Shown in pieces: positions 27,800-36,628 of a stretch of 64,000 nucleotides of DNA. The DNA is from Hydrogenophaga sp. (GTDB taxonomy: Bacteria; Pseudomonadota; Gammaproteobacteria; Burkholderiales; Burkholderiaceae_C), in contig NZ_SDDV01000002.1 in assembly GCF_014773545.1 (NCBI RefSeq), positions 1 through 64,000 on the forward strand, in the 5' to 3' direction. Position numbers and translations under genes: made by a program. Every line of letters starts with the position of its first letter. The first letter of the stretch is position 1. The notes under the pieces are model-generated. The model was not told the DNA's origin. It ran no database searches and saw nothing but the letters and a program-made list of their open reading frames with translations.

Positions 27800-28705
27800 T
27801 TATGCCGGCGGCTCGTTCGACACCCCGGCCACCACGTGGCCGGCGGGCACGTGCAACGCGGCCGCTTCGATGTGGCCGGTCTGGTCGTCGAAGAAAAAAT
27901 CGGGCTCGAACTCGCGCAGAAATTCGCCCTTGGGCAAGCCGCCCAGAAACATCGCTTCGTCGACCTCGATGTCCCAGTTCATCAGCGTGCGGATCGCGCG
28001 TTCGTGCGCCGGCGCGCTGCGCGCCGTTACCAGCGCGGTGCGAATGCGCATCTGCGTCGTGCCCTCGTTTTGCAAACGATGCAGCGCGTGCAGCAGCGGC
28101 TTGAACGGCCCACCGGGCAGCGGCAGCGCGGCCTTGCTGGTTTCGTGCCGTTGAAAGGCCGACAGGCCCTCGGTCTGAAACACGCGCTCGGCCTCGTCGG
28201 AAAACAGCACCGCGTCGCCGTCAAAGGCAATGCGCACCTCGTGCGGGTGCGCGTCGCTGGCGTGTACCGACTGCGGGTAGACCTGCGCAGCCGGCACGTC
28301 GGCAGCGAGCGCGGCGCGCACGTCGGCCAGGTGGGTGGACAAAAACAGGTTGGCGCGCAGCGGGCGCAGGTAGCGCCAGGGCGGGCGCCCGCGCGTGAAG
28401 CTGCCGCGCTGGATCGGCAAGCCGTAGTGCTGCGCCGAGCGAAATACCCGCATGCCAGAGACCGGGTCGTTGCGCGACAGAATCACCACCTCGACCCGCT
28501 GCGCGTGCGCGTCGTTGAAAGCCAGCAGCTTCTTCACCAGCGAAAACGCCACCCCCGGGCGAGCCGGCTGCTCCAGCCGCTGCAGTTGCAGTTGCATGTA
28601 GGCGCGGTCGTCGCTGCGCTCGAAGACGCGGTTTTCCTCCTCGAAGTCGAACAGCGCGCGCGACGAAATCGCCACCACCAGTTGACCGTCTAGCGTGGCA
28701 GCCAT
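27800..28705 (-). CDS. 5'-nucleotidase, cytosolic I (NT5C1) family
   Basis: A 301-residue protein of the cytosolic 5'-nucleotidase I family, dephosphorylating nucleoside monophosphates. Signature segments: ISSRALFDFEEENRVFE, VEVVILSRNDPVSGMRVF, and the second acidic motif AFDGDAVLFSDEAERVF. It begins at the base next to the gspF stop codon, so it is probably transcribed with gspF, though it has no known role in secretion. It converges with queC. Confidence 0.88.
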   Translation of the reverse strand: MAATLDGQLVVAISSRALFDFEEENRVFERSDDRAYMQLQLQRLEQPARPGVAFSLVKKLLAFNDAHAQRVEVVILSRNDPVSGMRVFRSAQHYGLPIQRGSFTRGRPPWRYLRPLRANLFLSTHLADVRAALAADVPAAQVYPQSVHASDAHPHEVRIAFDGDAVLFSDEAERVFQTEGLSAFQRHETSKAALPLPGGPFKPLLHALHRLQNEGTTQMRIRTALVTARSAPAHERAIRTLMNWDIEVDEAMFLGGLPKGEFLREFEPDFFFDDQTGHIEAAALHVPAGHVVAGVSNEPPA

Positions 28706-29935
28706 TCAAGTCGTGAGTTGATTGAGCTGAATGATCGGCAGCAGCACCGCCAGCACGATCAGCATCACCACCGCGCCCATGGCCACGATCAGCAGCGGCT
28801 CCAGAATGGTGGCCAGGTGCATGGCGCGGCGCTGCACCTCGGCGCTCAGTTGCGCGGCCGCGCGGCCCAGCATGGCCGGCAGTTGGCCGGTTTGTTCGCC
28901 CAGGCGCGCGAACATGCTGACCAGCGGCGGAAAACGCTTCTTGCTCGCCAGGGCCGAAGCCAGCGGCGCGCCTTCGCGCACCAGCACCAGCGCGTCCAGC
29001 GCGTCGGCGCGCATGGCCTGGTTGCTCAGGGTTTCGGCGGCGGTCTGCAGCGCGCGCAGGATCGGCACACCGGCCGCGGCCAGCATGGCCAGCGTGGCCG
29101 CAAAACGCGCCGCGTTGTAGCCGCGCGCCAGCCGGCCCACCAGCGGCAGGCGCAGCCAGGCGGCGTCCATCGTCAGGCGCAGCGCTGCGTTGCGCCGCGC
29201 CAGCACCAGCGCGCCGCTGCCCAGCGCCAGCAGCCCCAGCAGCAGCCAGCCGTGGCTGCGCACGAAGCTGCTCAGGCCCAGCATCAGTTGCGTCAGCAGC
29301 GGCAGCGCGCGTTCGCTGCCGGCGAACACGGCGGCCACCTGCGGCACCACGTAGCTGACCAGGAACACCACGATCACGATGGCGACCAGGGTGACGATGG
29401 CCGGGTACAGGGAGGCGCCAATGAGTTTGTTCTTCAGCGCCTCGCGTTCTTCCAGGTCGTCGGCCAGGCGCTCGAGCACCACACCGAGCTGGCCGCTCTG
29501 TTCGCCGGCGGCGATGACGGCGGTGTAGATCGGCGCGAACTCGCTCGGGTGTGTGCTCAGGGCGCGGGCAAACGGCGCGCCGGCGTTCACCTCCGAGCGC
29601 AGCGAGGCCACCAGGCGCTGCTGCTTTTCGTCTTCGGCCTCGTCGGCCAGGGCCGAGAGCGCACGCTCCAGCGGCAAGCCCGCAGCCACCAGGCCGGCGA
29701 GCTGGCGCGTCCACACCGCCAGGCCGGTGGCGTTGAACACCCGGCCACCCCAGAGCGTGATGTTGAGCCCGCTGGCGCCGCCCGCACCCGGCGCGTTCAC
29801 TGCCGGCTCCAGCGCAATCGGCACCAGCGCGCGCGCGCGCAACTGGCTGCGCGCGGCCTTGGCGGTGTCGGCGTCGATCAGGCCTTTGTGCGTGGCGCCC
29901 TGCGCGTCCAGGGCTTCGAAGGAATAGGCGGGCAT
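28706..29935 (-). CDS. gspF: Type II secretion inner-membrane protein GspF
   Basis: A 409-residue polytopic platform protein. N-terminus MPAYSFEALDAQGATHKGLI; duplicated GspF domains with LTRQL-type VWTRQLAGLVAAGLPLERAL and FAATLAMLAAAGVPILRALQ; hydrophobic segments near 170-195, 220-240 and at the C-terminus (LLIVAMGAVVMLIVLAVLLP). The start at 29935 gives the normal family N-terminus; the frame runs on upstream without support. It is separated from gspE by 1.8 kb of inserted genes, which is unusual. Confidence 0.95.
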   Translation of the reverse strand: MPAYSFEALDAQGATHKGLIDADTAKAARSQLRARALVPIALEPAVNAPGAGGASGLNITLWGGRVFNATGLAVWTRQLAGLVAAGLPLERALSALADEAEDEKQQRLVASLRSEVNAGAPFARALSTHPSEFAPIYTAVIAAGEQSGQLGVVLERLADDLEEREALKNKLIGASLYPAIVTLVAIVIVVFLVSYVVPQVAAVFAGSERALPLLTQLMLGLSSFVRSHGWLLLGLLALGSGALVLARRNAALRLTMDAAWLRLPLVGRLARGYNAARFAATLAMLAAAGVPILRALQTAAETLSNQAMRADALDALVLVREGAPLASALASKKRFPPLVSMFARLGEQTGQLPAMLGRAAAQLSAEVQRRAMHLATILEPLLIVAMGAVVMLIVLAVLLPIIQLNQLTT

Positions 29936-30050
29936 GGCGCGATGGTAGTGGATGGGCCAGGGCCCCGTTCGGGCGCGGTTCGTGGTGCTTGTGTTGTAGC
30001 CACCCGACAGCACCAGGGTCTGCGCGCTGGCCCGCTGCCCTCACGCACGC

Positions 30051-30077
30051 TTGACAAGCTTGCCCCCCCCCGACAAT
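30051..30077 (+). promoter_or_regulatory. Putative promoter with a C9 tract between -35 and -10
   Basis: TTGACA (30051-30056), AGCTTG, nine consecutive C (30063-30071), GACAAT (30072-30077). The gap is 15 bp; two more C would give the ideal 17. Homopolymer tracts at this position switch genes on and off in other bacteria (for example neisserial porA). Prediction only. Confidence 0.45.
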
Positions 30078-30143
30078 TGCCAAGGTTTTGTGACAAACCA
30101 TGCTTTTTATTTCTTTCTTCAAACCATGCAAGGAGTGTTTTTC

Positions 30144-30923
30144 ATGCTGTTTCACGAGAACAAGACGATGCGCCGCTGGGCCCATCTGTTGGGTGCCTGC
30201 GCCCTGGTCGCCACCCTGAGCGCCTGCGGGGGTGGTGGCGGTGATGCTCCGCCCGCAGCGCCCGCTCAGCCCGCAGTGGCAGCGCCCGCCACAAACCCCT
30301 CCACCGGCTTCACACAAACCGGCAACCTGAACTACCTGGTGACATCCGCCGATGGCAGCACCCGCACTGTGGCCGCCACCGTGGTTGCCAACGCCCCCCA
30401 GGGCACGCTGACGCTGCATGCGGACACGGCCAACCCCTTCCCCATTTCCACCACCAACAACTGGGCCAGCGTGACCTGGCCCGCCGGGTTCGCTGGTGCG
30501 CTGCGGGCCCAGGGCAATGCGATCCTGGTCTGCGCTACGGCCACTAACGCGAGTCAGGTGGGCGTGTCGCACAACATGACCCTGGTGCCCAACCCGGTGG
30601 CTGCTCTGAGTGGCGTTACCGTTCGAATTTCCGAGTGTTACCGTGGGAGAGTTAAATCCACTGATTTCATCAGGTTCAACGAAAATGGTACGGCCACATT
30701 CAACCCCGGTACGATCAACTCAGAGACCATGCCTGCAGCAATGGTCAACGCCTTATTCAGCCCCGAGGGTTTGGCCGAAGCAGACGGCAGCAGCTCCAAA
30801 GCGGGTCTGTATTCCATCGTGATCGATGGCCGGACCCAGTTCCACCTGGTGAGAAGCGGTCGCGATAATTTAGGGGACGGCACGTTCTTCAATTCTGTGA
30901 TGCTGGCTTCTTCGGTGAACTGA
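30144..30923 (+). CDS. Putative secreted lipoprotein of unknown function
   Basis: A 259-residue protein. The signal sequence MRRWAHLLGACALVATLSAC (from residue 9) ends in a lipobox with Cys at about 28, followed by a Gly-rich and Ala/Pro linker GGGGGDAPPAAPAQPAVAAP. The mature part is rich in Thr, Asn and Ala with beta-type composition (VTVRISECYRGRVKSTDFIR, FNENGTATFNPG) and has two Cys. No known domain. The ATG at 30144 has AAGGAG 8 nt upstream. It points opposite to gspF and gspE and interrupts the T2SS cluster; whether it is a T2SS substrate is unknown. Confidence 0.7.
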   Translation: MLFHENKTMRRWAHLLGACALVATLSACGGGGGDAPPAAPAQPAVAAPATNPSTGFTQTGNLNYLVTSADGSTRTVAATVVANAPQGTLTLHADTANPFPISTTNNWASVTWPAGFAGALRAQGNAILVCATATNASQVGVSHNMTLVPNPVAALSGVTVRISECYRGRVKSTDFIRFNENGTATFNPGTINSETMPAAMVNALFSPEGLAEADGSSSKAGLYSIVIDGRTQFHLVRSGRDNLGDGTFFNSVMLASSVN

Positions 30924-30952
30924 TCAGCCGCAGCCGCAGCCTTGCGGCCGCA

Positions 30953-30981
30953 CAAAAAAACCCGCCTCGGCGGGTTTTTTT
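30953..30981 (+). terminator. Bidirectional intrinsic terminator
   Basis: AAAAAAA, then CCCGC-CTCG-GCGGG, then TTTTTTT. Symmetrical, so it can end both the lipoprotein transcript (plus) and the RelBE transcript (minus). Confidence 0.9.
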
Positions 30982-31030
30982 GCGTTCGCAGGCGGGGGCG
31001 CGTGGCGCGCCTTGCCGTTCGCTCTGCTGC

Positions 31031-31300
31031 TCATCGGTGCACCTCGCGGCGGTTGCCGATGCTGACAACAAGGATGCGCAAAGCGCCGTCCTCGATGCTC
31101 GTGATAACCCGGCAATCCCCCACGCGGTAGTTCCAGAAAACCCCCAGGCGCGAACCCTTGAGGGCTTCGCCAATGCTGCGGGGGTCGTCCAGTGCGCAAA
31201 CACGTTCATGCAGGAACGCCAGGATGCGGCGGGCATGTTGCGGATCCAGTTCATCCAGGTTCTTGCGCGCCAGGCTCGACAGTTCAACCTGCCATGCCAT
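31031..31300 (-). CDS. RelE/ParE-superfamily toxin
   Basis: An 89-residue protein: MAWQVELSSLARKNLDELDP, helix HARRILAFLHERVCALDDPR, then strands LGVFWNYRVGDCRVITSIED, ILVVSIGNRREVHR. This is the standard RelE layout; RelE toxins cut mRNA on the ribosome. It overlaps its antitoxin gene by 17 bp. The toxin class is inferred from fold and partner. Confidence 0.88.
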   Translation of the reverse strand: MAWQVELSSLARKNLDELDPQHARRILAFLHERVCALDDPRSIGEALKGSRLGVFWNYRVGDCRVITSIEDGALRILVVSIGNRREVHR

Positions 31301-31511
31301 GGCGTTTCATCACTTCTTCCAGCGGCACGGTTTCGGACTTTCCCGCGCGCATCGCTTCAAGCTCACGCTCTGCCAGGTACAAATCTTCGAGGTCGTCGAG
31401 GTGTTCACAAATCGCCTCGGTGATGTAAAAGCTTTTGCTGCGCCCGGTCATCGCGGCCAGGTGCTTCAACCTGGCTTCCACGTCGACAGGCAGCCGGATC
31501 GAGAGGGCCAT
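31284..31511 (-). CDS. RelB/CopG-type antitoxin
   Basis: A 75-residue ribbon-helix-helix protein: MALSIRLPVDVEARLKHLAA, TGRSKSFYITEAICEHLDDL, then a charged C-terminus that should bind the toxin. The ATG at 31511 follows AGGAAAT; the open frame continues to 31553 without support. Upstream, GTGATACGGGTATCGC (about 31534-31549) contains GATAC/GTATC, a possible operator for autorepression. Confidence 0.87.
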   Translation of the reverse strand: MALSIRLPVDVEARLKHLAAMTGRSKSFYITEAICEHLDDLEDLYLAERELEAMRAGKSETVPLEEVMKRHGMAG

Positions 31512-31607
31512 GGCACTATTTCCTGAGGTTGATGTGATACGGGTATCGCGCAAGCCAAAAGGAGCGCAAGCCCGTTTGTCTGATTAACCCACGGGTTTGA
31601 ACGCCTT

Positions 31608-31732
31608 TATTGATCCGGCCCGGTGAAGTATCAACCGTTCGCCCTGAGCCCGTCCTTCGACCCTTCGACCAGCTCAGGACAGGCCAGGCTCAGGCCGAAC
31701 GGTACTCAAGACTTCGCCAGGCCGGATCAATA
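31608..31732 (+). repeat. Repeat family B element with perfect terminal inverted repeats
   Basis: A 125-bp element. TATTGATCCGGCC at 31608 and its exact complement GGCCGGATCAATA at 31720-31732 form 13-bp terminal inverted repeats. Inside are CGTTCGCCCTGAGCCCGTCC, TTCGACCAGCTCAGGACAGG and related units. It ends 4 bp before the gspE stop codon and is the boundary of the block inserted between gspE and gspF. Confidence 0.85.
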
Positions 31733-31736
31733 GGCA

Positions 31737-33179
31737 TCAATCCCGCGTCACGCTCATCACCTCTTGCACCGAGGTGACGCCCGCGTCGATCAGGTGCTGC
31801 CCGTCTTCGCGCATCGAGCGCAGGCCGGCCGCTTGCGCCGCCACGAGGAGCTCGCTCTCGGCCGCGCGGTTGTGGATCAGGGCGCGGATCTTGTCGTCGG
31901 TCACCAGCAGTTCGTAAATGCCGGTGCGGCCCTTGTAGCCGGTCTGGTTGCAGTGCGCGCAGCCCACCGGGTGCCAGTGGCCGCGTTCGTCTTGGCGGCG
32001 GCAGTGCAGGCAGAGCTTGCGCACCAGGCGCTGTGCCAGCACGCCGAGCAGGCTCGATGAGAGCAAAAACGGCTCCACGCCCATGTCGGTCAGGCGGGTT
32101 ACGGCGCTGGGCGCGTCGTTGGTGTGCAGCGTGGCCAGCACCAGGTGGCCGGTGAGCGAGGCCTGGATGGCGATCTGCGCGGTCTCGAAGTCGCGGATCT
32201 CGCCGATCATGATCACGTCCGGGTCTTGCCGCAGGATGGCGCGCAGCGCCTTGGCGAAGTCGAGGTCGATCTTGGCGTTGACCTGGGTCTGGCCCACGCC
32301 GGGCAGCTCGTACTCGATCGGGTCTTCCACCGTCATGATGTTGAGCGTGGCGGCGTCCAGCCGCTGCAGACCGGCGTAGAGCGTGGTGGTTTTGCCCGAG
32401 CCGGTGGGGCCGGTCACCAGGATGATGCCGTGCGGCTGCGTCAGCAGGTGTTTGAAGCGGCTCAGCACGTCGCCCTGCATGCCCACGGCTTCCAGGTTGA
32501 GCTTGCTCTCGCTTTTGTCGAGCAGGCGCAGCACGGCGCGCTCGCCGTGCGCGCTGGGCAGGGTGGAGACGCGCACGTCGACCGCGCGGGTGCCGATGCG
32601 CAGGCTGATGCGGCCGTCCTGCGGCAGGCGTTTCTCGGAAATGTCGAGCTCGGCCATGATTTTCAGGCGCGAGATCAGCGCGGCGTGCAGCGCGCGGTTG
32701 GGCTGCACCACCTCGCGCAGCGTGCCGTCGACGCGAAAGCGCACGCTGGAATGGCGCTCGTAGGGTTCGATGTGGATGTCGCTGGCGCCGTCGCGCGCGG
32801 CCTGCGTGAGCAAGGCGTTGAGCATGCGGATGATGGGCGCGTCGTCGGCGGCCTCCAGCAAGTCTTCGATGGCCGGCAGCTCCTGCATCATGCGGCTGAG
32901 GTCGGCGTCGCTCTGCACTTCGCTAACCACCGCGGCCGCACTCGACTCGCCCTGCGCGTAGGCGGTGCTGATGCGCTGGGCCAGGGCGTCGGCGGGCTCC
33001 CATTGCAGCTCAAGCACCTCGTGGCAGCGCATCAGCTCAGACAGCGCCGACAGGCGGCGCGTTTGTTCGGCAGCGTCGGCCGCCGGCGTGCTGCTGCCCA
33101 GCAGGGTCAGGGCCTGCCCGTCGTCTTGCAGCAGCCAGAGATGTTCGCGCGCGAACGCGTAGGGCAGGGGGTATCTCAC
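31737..33179 (-). CDS. gspE: Type II secretion ATPase GspE
   Basis: A 480-residue cytoplasmic ATPase that powers the pseudopilus. Walker A GPTGSGKTTTLYAG (about residues 257-270), Asp box IMTVEDPIEYELPGVGQTQV, Walker B DPDVIMIGEIRD, His box LATLHTNDA, and a four-cysteine zinc site (CLHC and CAHC near the C-terminus). No ATG fits: GTG at 33179 gives the usual RYPLPYAFAREHL N-terminus; TTG at 33197, overlapping the gspD stop as TTGA, is the alternative. Confidence 0.94.
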   Translation of the reverse strand: MRYPLPYAFAREHLWLLQDDGQALTLLGSSTPAADAAEQTRRLSALSELMRCHEVLELQWEPADALAQRISTAYAQGESSAAAVVSEVQSDADLSRMMQELPAIEDLLEAADDAPIIRMLNALLTQAARDGASDIHIEPYERHSSVRFRVDGTLREVVQPNRALHAALISRLKIMAELDISEKRLPQDGRISLRIGTRAVDVRVSTLPSAHGERAVLRLLDKSESKLNLEAVGMQGDVLSRFKHLLTQPHGIILVTGPTGSGKTTTLYAGLQRLDAATLNIMTVEDPIEYELPGVGQTQVNAKIDLDFAKALRAILRQDPDVIMIGEIRDFETAQIAIQASLTGHLVLATLHTNDAPSAVTRLTDMGVEPFLLSSSLLGVLAQRLVRKLCLHCRRQDERGHWHPVGCAHCNQTGYKGRTGIYELLVTDDKIRALIHNRAAESELLVAAQAAGLRSMREDGQHLIDAGVTSVQEVMSVTRD

Positions 33180-33193
33180 GATGGGCTGGCCGT

Positions 33194-35257
33194 TCAAGGC
33201 GTGGGCGCAGGCGCCGGTTGGGCTGGTGCGGGCACGGGCGGTGGCAGCACGGGCGCGGCGTCTATGCCATGCAGGCGGCTGGGCTGCGGCTGCGCGTCTT
33301 GTTGCAGCGCGCGCATGATGTCGTAGCGGTCCAGCGTCAGGCTGCTGGTGGCGCGGCTGTCGCGCAGCACCACTGGGCGCAAGAACACCATGAGGTTGGT
33401 TTTGTTGTGGTTGCGGTTTTCGCTTCTGAACAGGCTGCCCAGCAGCGGCAGGTCGCCCAGGCCGGGCACTTTGTCTTGCTGGCCCTGGAATTCGTCTTGC
33501 AGCAAGCCGCCGAGCACGACGATGGCGCCGTCGTCGACCAGCACCGTCGTTTCGATGACGCGCTTGTTGGTGATCGGTCCGTCCGGCGATGTCGCCTGCA
33601 CGCTGCTGACTTCCTGGAACACGGTCATTTTGATGCTGCCGTTTTCGCTGATCTGCGGCCGCACGCGCAGCGTCAGACCGACGTCTTTGCGCTCTATGGT
33701 CTGAAACGGGCTGACGGCGCCGTCGCGGGCGCCGGGATGGGTGAACTGGCCGGTGATGAAGGGCACGTTCTGGCCGATCACGATGCGCGCTTCTTCGTTG
33801 TCCAGCGTGAGCAGGTTGGGGGTGGACAAGATGTTGGCCTGGCCGCTTTGCTGCAAAAAGCGCGCCAGCACGCCCAGCACCGGGCCGTCGTTGTTGCTGC
33901 GGGCGATGCCGATGTTGAGGCCTGGCGGCGGCAGCGTCGGGGTGGCGCCGGCCTGCAGCGCCAGGTTGAAGATGTTGGCCCCGCCGGCGCCAAAGTTGGT
34001 CCCGAGCAGGCCGATCAGATTGCCGTCTTTGCCGCCCAACTGCCATTGCAGGCCGATCTCGGCCGCTTTGTCGGCGTTGACCTCGACGATCAGGCTCTCC
34101 ACGAAGACTTGGGCGCGGCGCGAGTCAAGCTGATCGATGACGGCGCGCAGTTGGCGAAACTGCGGCTCGGGCGCGCTGATGATGAGCGCGTTGGTGGCCG
34201 GGTCGGCCTGAATCTGGCCGCCGGTGGAGGGCGCGGCGCTGGCGGTCAGCGGCGCCGTGGCCGGGCTGGCTGCGGCGGCCCCAGCACGCGCTATGCCGCC
34301 GCCCGGCGCTGGCGCGCCAGCACCCGCACCCGTATCGGCCGCCAGCGCGGCGCGCAGCGTGGCCGCCAGCGCCACCGCGTTGGCGTTTTTCAGGTAGACC
34401 ACGTGGATGTTGCCGCTCATGTGTTCCGAGCTGGGCCGGTCCAGCCGCGCCACCAGTGAGCGCACCAGCGCCAGCCGCGCCGGGTTGGCCGCGCGCAGCA
34501 CCAGGCTGTTGCTGCGCGGCTCGGCCAGCAAGGTGGTGCGAAACGATTGGTCGGCCGCAGCCGCTGCGCCGCCACCGGCGCCGGGTTCGATCAGGCGAAC
34601 CAGCAGCGCCGCCAGGTCGCTGGCCACCGCGTATTGCAGCGCAATCACTTCCACGTCGGTGGCGCCGGCCACGTCGAGCGCGCTGATGATGCGCCCGAGG
34701 CGCTGCAGATTGCCGGCATAGTCGGTGATGACCAGCGAGTTGTTGCCGGGGTTGACGTTGATGGTGTTGTTGGGGCTGATCAGCGGACGCAGGATGGGCA
34801 CCAGATGGTTGGCGGCCTCGTGGTTGAGGCGGAAAATCTGCGTCACGATTTGGTTTGACGGCGGCTGCGCGGCGCCGTCGTCGATTCGAACCACCTGGCC
34901 TTGCAGCTTGGCGTCGGCCTCGGGGACGATTTTGTACAGGCCAGCGGTCTCGACCAGGGCAAAACCTTGCAGCCGCAGCGTGGCGGCGAACAGGTTGAGC
35001 GCGGCCGCGGGCGAGACCGGCCGCTCGGTCAAGAGGTTGATGTTGCCCTGGACGCGCGGGTCGACCACCACGTTGCGCCCGCTGATGGTGGCCATGGTGC
35101 GCGCCACGGCCTCGATGTTGGCGCCGACGAAGTTGAGCAGCACCGGTTCGCCGCTGCGGCTCTGGGCCCAGGCCATCTGTACCGGTGCAAGGGCAAAGGC
35201 CAGCGCAGCGCCCAGGGTCAGCGCCACTGCGCGGTGGCGGGGGAGTTTCCAATTCAT
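33194..35257 (-). CDS. gspD: Type II secretion outer-membrane secretin GspD
   Basis: A 687-residue secretin. Signal peptide to about residue 31 (LAPVQMAWAQ). The periplasmic N0-N3 domains contain VVDPRVQGNINLLTERPVSP and several NNSLVITD-type repeats; the C-terminal secretin domain holds VFVESLIVEVNADKAAEIGL, NILSTPNLLTLDNEEARIVI and VPGLGDLPLLGSLFR. A Gly/Ala-rich linker (about 325-355) and a Pro-rich tail are present. Overlaps or abuts gspE. Confidence 0.97.
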   Translation of the reverse strand: MNWKLPRHRAVALTLGAALAFALAPVQMAWAQSRSGEPVLLNFVGANIEAVARTMATISGRNVVVDPRVQGNINLLTERPVSPAAALNLFAATLRLQGFALVETAGLYKIVPEADAKLQGQVVRIDDGAAQPPSNQIVTQIFRLNHEAANHLVPILRPLISPNNTINVNPGNNSLVITDYAGNLQRLGRIISALDVAGATDVEVIALQYAVASDLAALLVRLIEPGAGGGAAAAADQSFRTTLLAEPRSNSLVLRAANPARLALVRSLVARLDRPSSEHMSGNIHVVYLKNANAVALAATLRAALAADTGAGAGAPAPGGGIARAGAAAASPATAPLTASAAPSTGGQIQADPATNALIISAPEPQFRQLRAVIDQLDSRRAQVFVESLIVEVNADKAAEIGLQWQLGGKDGNLIGLLGTNFGAGGANIFNLALQAGATPTLPPPGLNIGIARSNNDGPVLGVLARFLQQSGQANILSTPNLLTLDNEEARIVIGQNVPFITGQFTHPGARDGAVSPFQTIERKDVGLTLRVRPQISENGSIKMTVFQEVSSVQATSPDGPITNKRVIETTVLVDDGAIVVLGGLLQDEFQGQQDKVPGLGDLPLLGSLFRSENRNHNKTNLMVFLRPVVLRDSRATSSLTLDRYDIMRALQQDAQPQPSRLHGIDAAPVLPPPVPAPAQPAPAPTP

Positions 35258-35300
35258 AGGTCGTGCTTTCCCAGTGTGAGTGCGGTGGCAGGCGCTGTCG

Positions 35301-36098
35301 TCAGCCGATGGTCAGGACCGAGCGCGCACCTTCGCGCCGTCCCATGATGTTGAGCAGGTTTTCCAACGCGGCCTGTCGGCCCGGGGCGGCCTGCGCGGCG
35401 CCGGTAAAACGCAGCCGGCCGCCGACCCATTGGCCCGAGCCTTGCAGGTCCAGCTCGCCGCGCAAGGTGTGCAGCGCCAGCGTGGCGGTGTGGCCGTCGG
35501 CGGCGGCGCGCAAGTCCAGCCGGTAGCTGCCGAGCGGGCGCAGGGTGGACAGGCGCGAACTCAGGTCGATTGCCTGCAGCGCCAGCGCGCCTTGCAACTG
35601 GGGCCGGCCCTGGTCCCAGCGCAGCGTCAAGCCATCGGTTTGCAGTGTCAGCCAGCCCTCGATGCGCAAGGTGTTCCAGGGCGTGCCCAGGCCGCTGAGC
35701 AGTTCGGCCGGCCAGCGGCTGCTGGTGGCGCCCAGGCGCAGTTCGACGCCGCCCCAGTGCGGCCGCAGGCTCAAGTCCATCGGCGTGTGGGTGCAGCAGG
35801 GTGCGTGCAGACGCAGCCCCAGCGCAGGCGTGCGCGCCAGCCAGCGTGGCCTGAGTTGCCAGCGCAGGCCTTGTGGCAGCGCGGTCTGGCTGCGGCTGGC
35901 CGCGCCGCCGGTGAGCAGCAAGTCGGCCTGGCCAGACCAGACCGTGCCGCGCGCGTTGACCAATTGCACCTGATTGGCGCTGGCGCTGCTCAGGGCCAGC
36001 GCCAGCCAGCGCGCCGGTGCAAACAGCAGCAGCGCCAGCAACAGGCCCAGCGTGGCGCCGAGCCAGGCGGCACGCCGGGGCAATAAGCAGGTTTGCAT
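35301..36098 (-). CDS. gspN: Type II secretion protein GspN
   Basis: A 265-residue protein with one N-terminal transmembrane helix (LGATLGLLLALLLFAPARWL) and a beta-rich periplasmic part (NARGTVWSGQADLLLTGGAA). Called GspN by this pattern and by its place between gspM and gspD, as is usual in beta- and gammaproteobacterial clusters. Conservation in this family is low. Confidence 0.85.
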   Translation of the reverse strand: MQTCLLPRRAAWLGATLGLLLALLLFAPARWLALALSSASANQVQLVNARGTVWSGQADLLLTGGAASRSQTALPQGLRWQLRPRWLARTPALGLRLHAPCCTHTPMDLSLRPHWGGVELRLGATSSRWPAELLSGLGTPWNTLRIEGWLTLQTDGLTLRWDQGRPQLQGALALQAIDLSSRLSTLRPLGSYRLDLRAAADGHTATLALHTLRGELDLQGSGQWVGGRLRFTGAAQAAPGRQAALENLLNIMGRREGARSVLTIG

Positions 36099-36103
36099 TC
36101 GGG

Positions 36104-36628
36104 TCAGTCAGCACCGCGCAGGCCGGGGCCGCTCAGCACCAGGGTGCCGCTCCAGGCGGGCGGCTCGCCGCTGCGGCTGAGCTGGGCTTGCAGCGGCAGC
36201 AGCCGGGCGTTGACGCGCACCTGCAGCAGCCATTCGGCCAGTGCCTGGGGCGAGGCGTTGGTCAGCGTCACGCTGGCGCGCTCGCCCAGCACGCTGAGCT
36301 GGGCGCTCGCGCCCAGCGCTGCGCTGGCTTGTTCGAGTGCTTGCAGCACGGCGTTGCGGTCTGGCGCTTGCAGCGGCGGCTGCGCGCGCAGGGCGGCGGC
36401 AGCGGCGGCCATGGTGCTCATCTGGCTGAGCTGGACGTCGAGCCGGGCGTGGCGCTCGGGTGCTGCGCGCAGCGTGCTCAGGGCGGGCGCGAGTGCCAGC
36501 CACCACAGCAGGGCCAGGCCCAGCAGCGCGGCGGCTGCGAGTACGGCGCGCCGCTCGCGCGGGGCCAGTCGGGTCAGTGCTGCTGTCAGCGCTGTGCGCA
36601 GGTCAGAGAAGGATGTGCTGTCAGACAT
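36104..36628 (-). CDS. gspM: Type II secretion protein GspM
   Basis: A 174-residue bitopic protein: short cytoplasmic start, one helix (RRAVLAAAALLGLALLWWLA), a periplasmic coiled segment and a ferredoxin-like end with SVTLTNASPQALAEWLLQVR. It partners GspL. The 75 bp between gspM and gspL contain a G8 run and no gene. Confidence 0.88.
   Translation of the reverse strand: MSDSTSFSDLRTALTAALTRLAPRERRAVLAAAALLGLALLWWLALAPALSTLRAAPERHARLDVQLSQMSTMAAAAAALRAQPPLQAPDRNAVLQALEQASAALGASAQLSVLGERASVTLTNASPQALAEWLLQVRVNARLLPLQAQLSRSGEPPAWSGTLVLSGPGLRGAD

Noticed and set aside
28221-30572. 783-codon minus-strand frame across the 5'-nucleotidase, gspF and lipoprotein region
   Set aside because: It is out of phase with three recognisable genes and has low-complexity Arg/Ala-rich sequence typical of shadow frames.
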